A stretch of 64,000 bases of DNA from 62-47 sp044463945 (lineage in GTDB: Bacteria; Pseudomonadota; Alphaproteobacteria; Rhizobiales; Xanthobacteraceae). The notes beneath the pieces are model-generated. The model was not told where the DNA came from. It ran no database searches and saw only the letters and a list, made by a program, of their open reading frames with translations. The position numbers were made by a program, and so were the translations under genes. The DNA is taken from positions 62,001-126,000 of the forward strand of contig JBIQLW010000001.1 in the NCBI GenBank assembly GCA_044463945.1, given 5' to 3'. Positions 36,949-45,850 of the stretch are shown piece by piece; position 1 is the stretch's first letter, and each line of letters starts with the position of its first letter.

Positions 36949-37215
36949 CCAACCGAAGCAAATTGATCCTGTTCCTCGCCCTCGAGGCGCTGCTGTTCGT
37001 CACGGCCTCGCTGGTCCATGCCGGCATCCTCCTCGCCGGCTACGAGCATGGACGCGCCGCGACAGCCGAAGGCGTGATCGGAGCGGTGCTGGCGCTCGGT
37101 CTCATCGCCGCCTTGGTTCGGCCGGCACCAGCGTCGGCTCTCGCCCTCTTGGTGCAAGGGTTCGCGCTTCTCGGCACACTGGTCGGTGCATTCACCATCG
37201 CCGTCGGGGTCGGCC
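36945..37215 (+). pseudogene. Truncated small integral membrane protein
   Basis: From ATG 36945 about 90 residues give three hydrophobic helices (LILFLALEALLFVTASLVHA, GVIGAVLALGLIAALV, ALALLVQGFALLGTLVGAF). After VGPQT near 37215 the frame runs into unrelated sequence that codes on the other strand, so the last helix is lost. The open frame continues to 37430 with arginine-rich, non-protein-like sequence. Family not recognised. Confidence 0.55.
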
Positions 37216-37389
37216 CGCAAACGACAGCGGGCCGGCCTGACCGCCCTTCTCCCGCCACCAGCGGGTCTCGAACATCCATTCGTGCAGCCGCTCGCCGGCG
37301 TGGCCGAACGGCTGATCACGGCTCAGGCCTTCGCCGGTGCCGAAACCATCGAGCGAGATGGCAAAGTTCTGAACACGGGCGAGCGACAT
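37192..37389 (-). pseudogene. RibD/dihydrofolate-reductase-like protein, N-terminal fragment
   Basis: Leftward from ATG 37389 the product begins VQNFAISLDGFGTGEGLSRD and GHAGERLHEWMFETRWWRE, the start of RibD C-terminal/DHFR-like reductases (normally 180-220 residues). Homology stops near 37220, where it meets the truncated membrane protein head-on. Only about 55 residues survive. Confidence 0.7.
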
Positions 37390-37473
37390 GTCGATGTTCC
37401 TTCTGTCTGTCGGCCCAGGGTCGCGGCTAAGGTGCGACGTGCAGCACGCGACGGCGGCAAGCTCGCGACCCTT

Positions 37474-38628
37474 TCAGTGCGCCGTCTCCGTCCGCGGATA
37501 TTCAAGCTGCATGGCCACCACCCTAGCCGTGCCCTTGCCATATCGCTGGGCGATCGCCTGAAGGCTGAGGTCCAGAGCGGCTTCGGGTCGCTGGTCCGGG
37601 AAGATCGAGGCGGTGCGTTCCTGCGGCCAGGCGTCCGCAATCTGATCCGGGAGGATGCGAATGCCGTGCGCCGTCACGATGGCGGACATCGAGGCGGCAA
37701 AGATGACCGCCTTCGACCGGTAGGTCCGCGACCAGGCATCTGCCACATGAGCCAATGAGACCTCGTCGATACCCGGTTCGAGGGAGATGCCGAACTCGTC
37801 GCGGTTCCAGAAGGCGAGCACGTTGCCGAGAACCGTGGTGGCGAACGAGCGGCTGAACCTGAAGGCGCCACTCGCATGCCGCGCCTCCCAGCGGTCGACG
37901 CCGAGCTCTTGGGCCACAGCTTCGGCCTTTTCGTGGCCGGCGATGGCCTCGATCAGGGTCAGCATCATGGGCACGGATGCGGTGATGCCGGTGGTCGTCG
38001 CGACGTTTCCGTCAATCACGAAGCGCCGGTCGGCGACGTAGTCGATCGTCGGGCTGCGCCGAAGCAGGTCCTTCAGATAGTACCAGTGCGTCGTGGCGCG
38101 CCTGCCGTCGAGCAGGCCGGCAGCACCAACAACCTTGGCCCCGGCGCAGACAGCGATGACAGTGGCGCCCTTAGCCGATTGCTGCCGCAGCCACGCCAGT
38201 ACCGCGGGCTCATCATCCCGGCTCATTGCCGGCACGATCACGTAGTCCGCGCCGTCCGGGTGCGCAGCGTCGAATTCGGCGATCGTCGTATCCGGCTCGA
38301 CCGCGTTGAGCGCGGGATAGAGGTGCACGGGACCCGGGCCAGCCGCCAGCATCACCACATCGGCGATGTCGGCGCGCCGCAGAATTCCCGTCGGCACGAC
38401 GTAGTCGGTCGTCTCGGTCGCGTCGTTGAGACCGATGACGGCGACAACCGGCCGCTGACGCTTGGGCGGCTGGAGCGCTTCCAGCATTGCCGCCGTCTCG
38501 GACGCGGGCACCGGCGGCGCGGACGCGGCAATATCAGGCGGCAGCGTCGCGAGCCAGATGCCGAAGCCGACCGTCGCGGCGACGATGGCCCCGATGAGTC
38601 CCCATCCGGCAACCACGCGCTTCGTCAC
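37474..38628 (-). CDS. Membrane-anchored DJ-1/PfpI-family (GlxA-like) protein without HTH
   Basis: A 384-residue protein starting at GTG 38628 behind GAGGAG. One membrane helix (about 6-27) is followed by a DJ-1/PfpI glutamine-amidotransferase-like domain with the nucleophile-elbow cysteine Cys161 (VIAVCAGAKVVGAAGLLDGR) and the RRATTHW motif of GlxA regulators. A second, weaker PfpI-like half follows (about 290-375). The AraC DNA-binding domain that normally closes GlxA proteins is missing. It is divergent from a true GlxA-type regulator at 38716 that shares the LLDGRRATTHW stretch. It may sense a small molecule at the membrane and act with that regulator; this is inference. Confidence 0.8.
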   Translation of the reverse strand: MTKRVVAGWGLIGAIVAATVGFGIWLATLPPDIAASAPPVPASETAAMLEALQPPKRQRPVVAVIGLNDATETTDYVVPTGILRRADIADVVMLAAGPGPVHLYPALNAVEPDTTIAEFDAAHPDGADYVIVPAMSRDDEPAVLAWLRQQSAKGATVIAVCAGAKVVGAAGLLDGRRATTHWYYLKDLLRRSPTIDYVADRRFVIDGNVATTTGITASVPMMLTLIEAIAGHEKAEAVAQELGVDRWEARHASGAFRFSRSFATTVLGNVLAFWNRDEFGISLEPGIDEVSLAHVADAWSRTYRSKAVIFAASMSAIVTAHGIRILPDQIADAWPQERTASIFPDQRPEAALDLSLQAIAQRYGKGTARVVAMQLEYPRTETAH

Positions 38629-38715
38629 TCTTCGCTCCTCGCCGAGCCACAGGTTGACTGAGATTAACGCAGAGCCGATGATGGCTGAAATGACATAAAT
38701 CGAGCGAAAACTGCC

Positions 38716-39660
38716 ATGACGCGAAGCATCGCCATCGTGCTCCATCCGGGGTTTCAACTGCTCGACGCGGCCGGACCGACAGCAGCGTTCGAGATGGCGG
38801 AACGCTTCCGACCGGGCAGCTACGAGCTCACCGTCATGGCGCCCGCCATCTCGCGCTTGACGGAGCGCGTGGAGAGCTCCTCCGGTCTCAGCCTCGCGGC
38901 CGAGCCGCTGCGCGACGGTCCCTTCGATACCGTTCTCGTTTCGGGCGGCGAGATCATCCGCTCCATGGCCGCGGCGCAGCAGATCGTCGCCTGGCTCAAG
39001 AGCGTCACGGCCCGGCGCATTGCCAGCGTCTGCTCAGGCGCCTTTCTCCTCGCGGAAGCCGGCCTGCTCGATGGCCGACGCGCCACGACGCACTGGGACA
39101 GCACCGAGCGGCTGGCGCGCAGCTATCCGAAGGTGAAGCTCGACGCGGAGCGTATCTTCATCCGCGATGGCAACGTCTGGACTTCGGCAGGCATCTCGGC
39201 GGGCATCGACCTGGCGCTCGCCCTGATCGAGGACGATCTCGGCCCGGACGTAGGACGGCGCGTGGCGCAGCAGCTTGTCGTCCACCAGCGCAGGCCGGGC
39301 GGCCAATCGCAGTTCTCGGCTCTGGTCGAACTCGGTGGGCGGACCGGCCGTTTCGCCGAGCTGATCGACTGGATGCGCGCCAACCTCGCCGAGCCGCTCA
39401 ACGTGGAGCGCCTGGCCGAACGCGCCGCGATGAGCCCGCGCAACTTCGCTCGTGCTTTCACGGCTGAGACCGGGACGACGCCTGCGAAGGCCGTTGAGCG
39501 CCTGCGTCTTGAGACTGCGCGTAGCGCTATCGAAACCGGTCACGACTCTCTCGAGTGCATTGCAGAGATCACTGGCTTCGGTGATCCCGGGCGCATGCGC
39601 CGCGCTTTCCTGCGAGGCATCGGTCAGCCGCCGCAGGCATTGCGACGAACTCGGGCCTGA
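38716..39660 (+). CDS. GlxA-family AraC-type transcriptional regulator
   Basis: A 314-residue regulator. The N-terminal DJ-1/PfpI-like domain (1 to about 170) has Cys106 in SVCSGAFLLAEAGLLDG and RRATTHW. The C-terminal AraC helix-turn-helix pair lies at about 215-312 (LNVERLAERAAMSPRNFARA, SLECIAEITGFGDPGRMRRA). GlxA-type proteins activate genes for nitrogenous compounds or stress; the target here is probably the divergent PfpI-like gene, with 87 bases between the starts. The ligand is not known. Confidence 0.9.
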   Translation: MTRSIAIVLHPGFQLLDAAGPTAAFEMAERFRPGSYELTVMAPAISRLTERVESSSGLSLAAEPLRDGPFDTVLVSGGEIIRSMAAAQQIVAWLKSVTARRIASVCSGAFLLAEAGLLDGRRATTHWDSTERLARSYPKVKLDAERIFIRDGNVWTSAGISAGIDLALALIEDDLGPDVGRRVAQQLVVHQRRPGGQSQFSALVELGGRTGRFAELIDWMRANLAEPLNVERLAERAAMSPRNFARAFTAETGTTPAKAVERLRLETARSAIETGHDSLECIAEITGFGDPGRMRRAFLRGIGQPPQALRRTRA

Positions 39661-39943
39661 GCGCCCGTCGCCTGCTTTTGCCACAGCGACGCTGTGGCGC
39701 GATTGAAGACTATTGTCCATAGGTCCCGATCGAAAGTGTCGGGCGATACAGCCGCCTCCAGGGTAGCAGGTGGACAGGTCGAACTCCCGCTCCTCAACGG
39801 TGCGAAGGACGAAAGCTACTGGCATTCCTTGTGAGTACCTGCTTGGTGTCGAGATGCAGCCCTCGGTGGGACCCCGCGAAGCAACATCGTTGACCGGGCT
39901 TCCAGTGGTGCGACGCTGATGTCGCATCATCATCCGGAGGGTT

Positions 39944-40430
39944 TCATGCCGCAGTCATCTCGCAATCGTAAGTTATCATCGCGTCGCAACGGGCCTGGCA
40001 AGGCCGCTCGCACCGCCGGTAATTGCAGGCCCAACTCCCGATAGATACGCTGGGCCTTGTTCTGTCCGTGACGCCGGCCTTCACGCCGTGGCAGAACATG
40101 AATCCGCCGATAACCGTAGCGGATCCGTGTCCGGCAGGTTTCTTTGATCCGCCTGACCGGGGCGACGGGATTTGTAGTGGTAGGTCGAAGTGTCGACCTT
40201 GAACACCCGGCAGATGCGCCGGGCGGAAACATCCCACTTGCCGCGTATCGTATCGACCAGCTTGCGCTTCCGGCCAGGCTTCAAATCTTTCGGCGGATCG
40301 CGTCCTGCAGCATCTTCTTGTCTAGGCTGAGATCGGCCCCCACCTTGCGCAGCTCGGCGTTCTCACCCTCAAGTTGCGTCAACCGCCACATCTCGCTCCG
40401 CAGCAGCCCATCATAATGGTCCAATTTGAC
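39944..40430 (-). mobile_element. IS3-family insertion sequence remnant
   Basis: Leftward, the end of orfA (GLLRSEMWRLTQLEGENAEL, KKMLQDAIRRK) runs from about 40430 to 40296, then a -1 shift joins orfB (DLKPGRKRKLVDTIRGKWDV, FKVDTSTYHYKSRRPGQ). A further frameshift near 40145 precedes RTRIRYGYRRIHVLPRRE and AQRIYRELGLQL. The DDE catalytic part of orfB and both ends are missing. The orfA/orfB junction keeps the overlapping frames typical of IS3 programmed frameshifting. Confidence 0.8.
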
Positions 40431-40465
40431 GACCTCAGATCAGTAATCGGATTCATTCGTGCCTA

Positions 40466-40915
40466 TGTTGAACTGATCGACCTCTCCTCGATCAGCAACA
40501 CATCAAATTGTTCAATTTCCGGTATGGTATTTCCGGCGATGCCTTGGAGATCGCCATAGAGGCCGACGCTGGACTTGATGACGGCATTGAGTTGCTGCTC
40601 GCGTTTGGCCCAGAGGCGGGCCATGGCTTTGCGTTTGCGATCGAGATCGGCCCGCATGTCGGTGAACTTTTCGACGATGACCTCGATGCGCAGGCGGAAC
40701 TGGCAGCCGGTGAGGTACTGGTACATCAATTCCATCTTGTTGCGCTGGCCGTCGTTGGCCTGACGGAGGGCGGCAATCTCGATCAGGGAATGCCGTAGCG
40801 CCGCAGCGAGCGGTCCCGCTGTGCTTCGGTAACCTCAACGAGAGCATGACGCTCGCACTCGACATCGAGCAGGGCCTTCACGAAGCAAGCCGCCTGCTCG
40901 ACGCGCAAGCTTCCT
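40466..40915 (-). pseudogene. DUF2130-type protein, C-terminal remnant
   Basis: The frame from 40735 leftward reads MELMYQYLTGCQFRLRIEVI, FTDMRADLDRKRKAMARLWA, VGLYGDLQGIAGNTIPEIEQ, the C-terminus of DUF2130 proteins (phage/host-associated coiled-coil proteins). Upstream LIEIAALRQANDGQRNK and ALLDVECERHALVEVTEAQR occur in other frames, so frameshifts are present. The N-terminal two thirds is missing, cut by neighbouring IS DNA. Confidence 0.65.
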
Positions 40916-41082
40916 TAACCGGATGGCTGACGCTTGACTCTTAGGATCGAGGTGACCCAATAATCGATCTGTTCGTCGGCGGGAGCCGGATAAACGAGAT
41001 GCCGAAAGGGCAAGCGGCCGCTGTAGCTGAGTAATTTGCCTCTTCGGTGTGACAGAGATGCCGCAGGTCACCGATGACGGAT

Positions 41083-41180
41083 GTAGTCCCGCTTTTCGAT
41101 TGTGAGTGCGTTTCTCAGAGTCCCTTTAAGAACTCCAACTCCAGCGCTCGCTTGCCGACCAGCCGCTTTAGCCCCGATCC
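41083..41180 (-). mobile_element. Short IS3-type orfA fragment
   Basis: Leftward the sequence reads GLKRLVGKRALELEFLKG before a stop, matching the C-terminal zipper of another IS3-family orfA. About 30 codons survive. The stretch 40920-41080 beside it has no recognisable content. Confidence 0.4.
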
Positions 41181-41262
41181 TGGCTTGCGATATCGGGGAT
41201 GTGCTATTACCGATCATCAGGAAATGGGGTACATCAGGTAAATAAAGGGATTATCTACGATC

Positions 41263-42177
41263 ATGCCCGAGAGCCCATTTTTCCATTACAATGCCTCATT
41301 CGATGCGATCGAGACAATGAAGCGTCATGCGGTGCCCGATCTGCGATCGGACCCCGCGTATCTTACGAATTTTCTCGGCGTCAAAATTGCCACTCGCTAC
41401 TTTCCAGTCATCCTTGACGGCAGGGAAGGGGAGGTCGAGCCGATACCAATTCCCGCCAATTGGCATTCGGACATTGCCGAGTGGGCCTATGCGCTTCGCG
41501 CTGTCGACGAGGCGAAAGACACGTTTCGGATTATCGAACTCGGATGCGGCTGGGGTTGCTGGATGAACAATACCGGCGCGGCGGCGCGGCGGCGTGGCCT
41601 CAAGGTGGATCTCATCGGCATCGAAGGCGACGAGGGACACGTGGGCTTCGCGCGCGAAAGCCTTGCGGCAAATGGCTTCACTCCCGACGAGTTCAAGGTC
41701 GTTCATGGGGTGGCTGCGCCAAATCGCGCCAAGGCGCTGTTTCCGGTCGTCGCCAATCCGGGCGCGACATGGGGTTCGGAGCCGATATTCGAGGCAACAC
41801 CGGAACAGATCAGCGAAGCGAAACGTACCGGAAACTATCAGATCCTCGATACGTATCCGCTATCCGATCTATCGCATGGCCAGCCGATCGACCTTCTGCA
41901 TATCGATATCCAGGGTGGTGAGACGGATTTCGTGAAAGCCAATTTCGCGGATATCGACCAGTATGTGCGGCGTATGCTGATCGGCACGCATTCGCGTATC
42001 ATAGAGGGTGACATCCTGCGCTTCATGATCGATCGTGGCTGGCGACTCGAGATCGAGCGGCCCTGCATCTTCGGACTCGTTGACGGTCGCCCGCAGATAC
42101 AGGTCGACGGCGTGCAGGGCTGGGTCAACAGCAAGGAGAAGCAGCAAGGCTGGTTGAGCAGGTTGCTGCGGCGATAG
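41263..42177 (+). CDS. FkbM-type SAM-dependent methyltransferase
   Basis: A 304-residue protein with a SAM-binding motif IIELGCGWGCWMNNTG (about 89-104), acidic loop GIEGDEGHVGFARE, and the FkbM-like DLLHIDIQGGETDFV. Such enzymes O-methylate sugars, often at the end of O-antigen chains. It stands alone, rightward, at the left border of the polysaccharide locus and opposite to the leftward membrane-protein operon that it converges with 17 bases later. Sugar specificity is not known. Confidence 0.8.
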   Translation: MPESPFFHYNASFDAIETMKRHAVPDLRSDPAYLTNFLGVKIATRYFPVILDGREGEVEPIPIPANWHSDIAEWAYALRAVDEAKDTFRIIELGCGWGCWMNNTGAAARRRGLKVDLIGIEGDEGHVGFARESLAANGFTPDEFKVVHGVAAPNRAKALFPVVANPGATWGSEPIFEATPEQISEAKRTGNYQILDTYPLSDLSHGQPIDLLHIDIQGGETDFVKANFADIDQYVRRMLIGTHSRIIEGDILRFMIDRGWRLEIERPCIFGLVDGRPQIQVDGVQGWVNSKEKQQGWLSRLLRR

Positions 42178-42194
42178 CTATCAGTGTCAGTCTG

Positions 42195-44315
42195 CTATTT
42201 CCCAAGGCACGTCTTTCCCGCCTCGGTCAGGCAGACAGCGCTGACGCCGATACCGAGCAGGCGGTTATCGGCCGATTGGCCAGCCTGCTGCGGCGAGCGC
42301 GCGTCGGGAAGATCGAACTCGATCTTGAGTTCTTTCGCGCCATCGGGAATCTCGATCTTCTTGATCTGCCTGTTGGCTTCTGCGGTAAAAATCCAGTCCG
42401 GAGCGGGCGCATCGTTGATGCGAACGAGCACGCGCTGTCGTGATGGATTGCCGCCGAGATAAGCTTGCACGTCAAATTCAATCACCCGTCCGCCGGTCGC
42501 CTCGGAAAGCTCATAGTAAAGACTCGCGTGAGCATCGTTCGTCCAGCGGCCCCATTGTTCGACTTGGGACCAGCCGGTACCGCGAACGTTGTTTAGCGCG
42601 GAAAAGTATAATGGTGTTGAGCGGGAAAGTGGAACAGGCGGGATATCCATCCCACCACACCCGGCATGGCCTGTTCCGCGCACCAGCAAGTCTGCACCAT
42701 ACGGCAGCTTTGCAACGCAGGTGTAGCCATTCTTGCGTAAGTTGCCTCTAACAATTGCCGCAGCGCCGTCAGGAATGTCAATTTTGCTTATGTCCGACCA
42801 TGGCAAGGGTTTCTCTATTCCCACATACTGATCAAACAGAATATGGTCATTCGATTTGGCGGATACATCCCAGTATAGATTTCCTTTGATCTGCTCAAAG
42901 GCCGCGAGATTGTTCACGATGAGGTTTCGGCGCCCAAGATACGCCGCTTCTGTGGATCGCAGGACCGCGAAATCGACGGCCCCAACAACGGTGATAAGTC
43001 CGATTGTCGCCAGCCACCTAGGAGCAACGCTGATAAACAGGCCAACGGCAAGCGTTACGAACGATCCCACAGCAACAATTTGCAAAAGAGATATGGATTG
43101 GAAAGGAATTATATAGTGGATCCAGATGAGGGTAGGGATATTTGGGGTTACAACGCTAGCTACCGAAAGTGAGGGTGAAATTATGAGTAGAATAACTGAA
43201 GAAGCTAAAAATGATGCGGCCGCCCATGCTGATTTCCGAGATTCAAACTTGAGATCCATAATGAAAAGGACGCCAAGCCAAACGAATAGCGTCGAGGCGC
43301 CATCATTGTATCGACTATAAATGACATGATCGATACGGCTGAACTGCACCATCTGCATGACAGAAGCTGCAAATACTGCGAACGAGGACCAAAAAGCGAA
43401 AACCAGAAGCGGTCGCGTATGGATCTGACGACAGACCAGTTGAACACCATAAGCCAACCCTATAAAGTAAAGACCGAAGCTCGATGCGGCGAGCGACCAT
43501 ATCTGTCCCAGGCTAGCTATAATGAGGCGGGCGATACCGTCACCATCTTGAAGCCGATTAAGTAGCATTCTTATTTGGTGTCCATCGCCGCCCGCAGCTG
43601 ACCAAAGAACAGCTACAAAGTATTCTTGGATATTATTAACGGCAAGCGCCCCCCCGATAAGAACCCCGAGCGATATCAGTGCCGTAGATCTAGTTAGTTT
43701 TTCTCTGCCGTAAGCGGATGCGAGCAATGCGAGCATGACGGGCAGTAGGCCCAGGGCCCGTGGATGCAGTGCATAGAGCCAAACGATGCTCGCGGTCGCC
43801 AAGAACCATAATAATGCTTGCCTAGTAGCCCAAGCCGAGGCGACCAGATAAACGGAGATTAGAAAGAAGAGCCTGAATGATGTCTCAGGCCAGACAACGG
43901 ATGCTTGGTAGAAATAGGTCGGAAAAATTGCTACCAAGAATGCCGAGGCAACGGTTTTCCACGAGAGGGCGGCTCCAAGGCGATAAGCAATGCCTAACAG
44001 AGCAACTGGCACCAAGGCCATCATTATGCAGCTTAGTGCGACGCCAATCTTATATGTGTCAAAGGCCGTCGTGCCGAATATAGTCGCTGGGAGCAGTAAT
44101 ATAGCTTGGCCGAATCTATAGCTTGGCGTTATGGAAACATTAAACGCCTCGCCAGTTACGATATAGCGCGCTATTGACAGATATCCGATCTCATCGGGCA
44201 CAACCGGGACGTCGTTTCCCCAAAACATCCAGATTAGCGCAACCGCTAGAAGGAGCGTGCCGAAAGCCGTTACCCAGACGAACGCTTTGTTATTCAGTTC
44301 AGGCAACGTCAACAT
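42195..44315 (-). CDS. Large polytopic membrane protein, PMT/ArnT-like glycosyltransferase fold
   Basis: A 706-residue protein with about twelve hydrophobic helices in the first 480 residues and a soluble C-terminal domain. The first periplasmic loop reads VPVVPDEIGYLSIARYIVTG: the paired acidic residues (Asp-Glu) are placed like those of GT-C lipid-linked sugar transferases such as PMT and ArnT. The C-terminal part (VIEFDVQAYLGGNPSRQRVL, KKIEIPDGAKELKIEFDLP) looks like a beta-sandwich carbohydrate-binding domain. Base composition is clearly lower in GC than its neighbours between about 42800 and 44200, suggesting transfer. It overlaps the next gene by 17 bases and may modify the surface polysaccharide. 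Confidence 0.7.
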   Translation of the reverse strand: MLTLPELNNKAFVWVTAFGTLLLAVALIWMFWGNDVPVVPDEIGYLSIARYIVTGEAFNVSITPSYRFGQAILLLPATIFGTTAFDTYKIGVALSCIMMALVPVALLGIAYRLGAALSWKTVASAFLVAIFPTYFYQASVVWPETSFRLFFLISVYLVASAWATRQALLWFLATASIVWLYALHPRALGLLPVMLALLASAYGREKLTRSTALISLGVLIGGALAVNNIQEYFVAVLWSAAGGDGHQIRMLLNRLQDGDGIARLIIASLGQIWSLAASSFGLYFIGLAYGVQLVCRQIHTRPLLVFAFWSSFAVFAASVMQMVQFSRIDHVIYSRYNDGASTLFVWLGVLFIMDLKFESRKSAWAAASFLASSVILLIISPSLSVASVVTPNIPTLIWIHYIIPFQSISLLQIVAVGSFVTLAVGLFISVAPRWLATIGLITVVGAVDFAVLRSTEAAYLGRRNLIVNNLAAFEQIKGNLYWDVSAKSNDHILFDQYVGIEKPLPWSDISKIDIPDGAAAIVRGNLRKNGYTCVAKLPYGADLLVRGTGHAGCGGMDIPPVPLSRSTPLYFSALNNVRGTGWSQVEQWGRWTNDAHASLYYELSEATGGRVIEFDVQAYLGGNPSRQRVLVRINDAPAPDWIFTAEANRQIKKIEIPDGAKELKIEFDLPDARSPQQAGQSADNRLLGIGVSAVCLTEAGKTCLGK

Positions 44316-45192
44316 ATCCTCCCACGAGATAGAATCCCAAGTCGCCCAGCACGGTGACGGCGCGGCCGATCACCACTGCCAGCAGGATCGTCGGCGGGGT
44401 GGCGAATCCTGCCAGCAGAAACAGCAGCACCGCTTCGCGTACGCCGATCCCGGCCGGCGCGCCGGGAGTGACGAGGCCGGCAAGCCAGGCCAGCACATAG
44501 GCGCCGACAATCCCCGGCAGTCCCACGCCCGACAGTGCCCCTCCCGCGATCCGGAAGGTCGCGGCGAACACCGCTCCGGAGAGCGCGAGGAACGCGAGAT
44601 AATAGAGTACGGCCGCGCCCAGCGCCGCGCCGCCCAATCGTGTCGCCAGCCATAACGCCAGTCCGGCCAGCGCGATGAACGCGACAACCGAAACCGCCAT
44701 GGTGTCGGGGCGCTCCATCAGGAGAGGGATCACCAGCGGCACAAAAAGCGCGCCGCCGAGCACGAGAAACACAAGCTCAAGGACTGTCGATTTCGCCAGC
44801 GGCGCATTGCCGATCCCGGCGGCGACGCCGATCGCCTGCCGCCCGGCGAACTGAAAAATGTTTCCGGGTACATATTTCGCAAGCTGCGAGACGGCGTAGG
44901 TGCGCAGCGCCCATCCGCGCGTCACGGATACGCCGAGGCGATGCAGCAACCGCCACCAGGCAAGAGCGAGCAGAACGTTCGAGGCGCCATAAATCAGCGC
45001 CAGCACCGCGAGGCCGAGATAGCCGCCGGCGCCGATGCCCTTCGCATCGATTTCGCTGGCATAGTGCGCCAGACGGAGACCAACGAACGCGACACCGGCG
45101 AGCCCGAGAAGTGCGCCGATCCGGTTCAGCCATTTGCGAGCGTCGGGGCTCAGGCTCGTGCTGGAAGCGGGACGACTCGGCCTCGGCAACAT
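44299..45192 (-). CDS. AglD2/UPF0104-type flippase-like membrane protein
   Basis: A 297-residue integral membrane protein with seven to eight helices of the lysylphosphatidylglycerol-synthase-TM/UPF0104 superfamily (LAKYVPGNIFQFAGRQAIGV, WLAGLVTPGAPAGIGVREAV). Members next to glycosyltransferases are thought to flip or position lipid-linked sugars. ATG 45192 follows AGGGTGAG by a short gap; GTG 45198 is an alternative. It is part of the leftward operon 46827 to 42195. Confidence 0.75.
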   Translation of the reverse strand: MLPRPSRPASSTSLSPDARKWLNRIGALLGLAGVAFVGLRLAHYASEIDAKGIGAGGYLGLAVLALIYGASNVLLALAWWRLLHRLGVSVTRGWALRTYAVSQLAKYVPGNIFQFAGRQAIGVAAGIGNAPLAKSTVLELVFLVLGGALFVPLVIPLLMERPDTMAVSVVAFIALAGLALWLATRLGGAALGAAVLYYLAFLALSGAVFAATFRIAGGALSGVGLPGIVGAYVLAWLAGLVTPGAPAGIGVREAVLLFLLAGFATPPTILLAVVIGRAVTVLGDLGFYLVGGYVDVA

Positions 45193-45199
45193 TCTCACC

Positions 45200-45850
45200 C
45201 TAAGCTTGGGGGTTGCGCCGGCAATGAATCATAGTCCAAGGCAACGGGGAGAGCACCTCGACGACATCGAAATATCGCCGGGCCAGCGCGGCGATGCCGC
45301 CTTTCGACCAGTGTTGCAGATGGCCGGGCGTATTACCGAAATCGGAGAGATACTTGCCACGCGCCATGTTGAGGATCCGCCACAAGGGTTCGCGCGGCAC
45401 GCTGATGACGATATCCGCCGTCACGATGCCTTGCAGCGCCCGCATCGCTCGCTCCGGATCTTCCAGATGCTCCATGACCTCGCAGCACACGATGAGGTCG
45501 GCGCTGTCACGCGCGGGGGTCACCTCGTAGATGCTGCGCGCCTCGAAGCGGCTTTCGTCGAAGCCGCGCGTCCGCGCGTTGGCGCGCGCCATGCCGATCA
45601 CCTGTTTGGAGAAGTCGGTCCCTCGCGCGTCGATCCCTTGCGCGAGCCACTGCGTCACCCAGTAGCCTTCGCCGCAGCCGACCTCGTGGATGGATCGGGG
45701 GCCGATTTTCGATACGAGACCCGACAGCGCATTGTCGAATCCCGTCATGATGCGCCGCACGACGGGATTCTGCGAGCCGTACTTGTCGTAAGTATTGCCG
45801 ATGACGATGCCGTCTTCCGCCTGACCGCCAGCTACCTTCATTGTCAGCAT
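45200..45850 (-). CDS. Class I SAM-dependent methyltransferase
   Basis: A 216-residue methyltransferase. Motif I is IHEVGCGEGYWVTQWL, motif post I GTDFSKQVIGMARANA, and motif IV region ADLIVCCEVMEHLEDPERAM, typical of the UbiE/COQ5-like fold. It overlaps the upstream glycosyltransferase by seven bases and ends seven bases before the flippase-like gene. In this context a sugar or lipid-carrier modification is more likely than quinone methylation. Confidence 0.85.
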   Translation of the reverse strand: MLTMKVAGGQAEDGIVIGNTYDKYGSQNPVVRRIMTGFDNALSGLVSKIGPRSIHEVGCGEGYWVTQWLAQGIDARGTDFSKQVIGMARANARTRGFDESRFEARSIYEVTPARDSADLIVCCEVMEHLEDPERAMRALQGIVTADIVISVPREPLWRILNMARGKYLSDFGNTPGHLQHWSKGGIAALARRYFDVVEVLSPLPWTMIHCRRNPQA

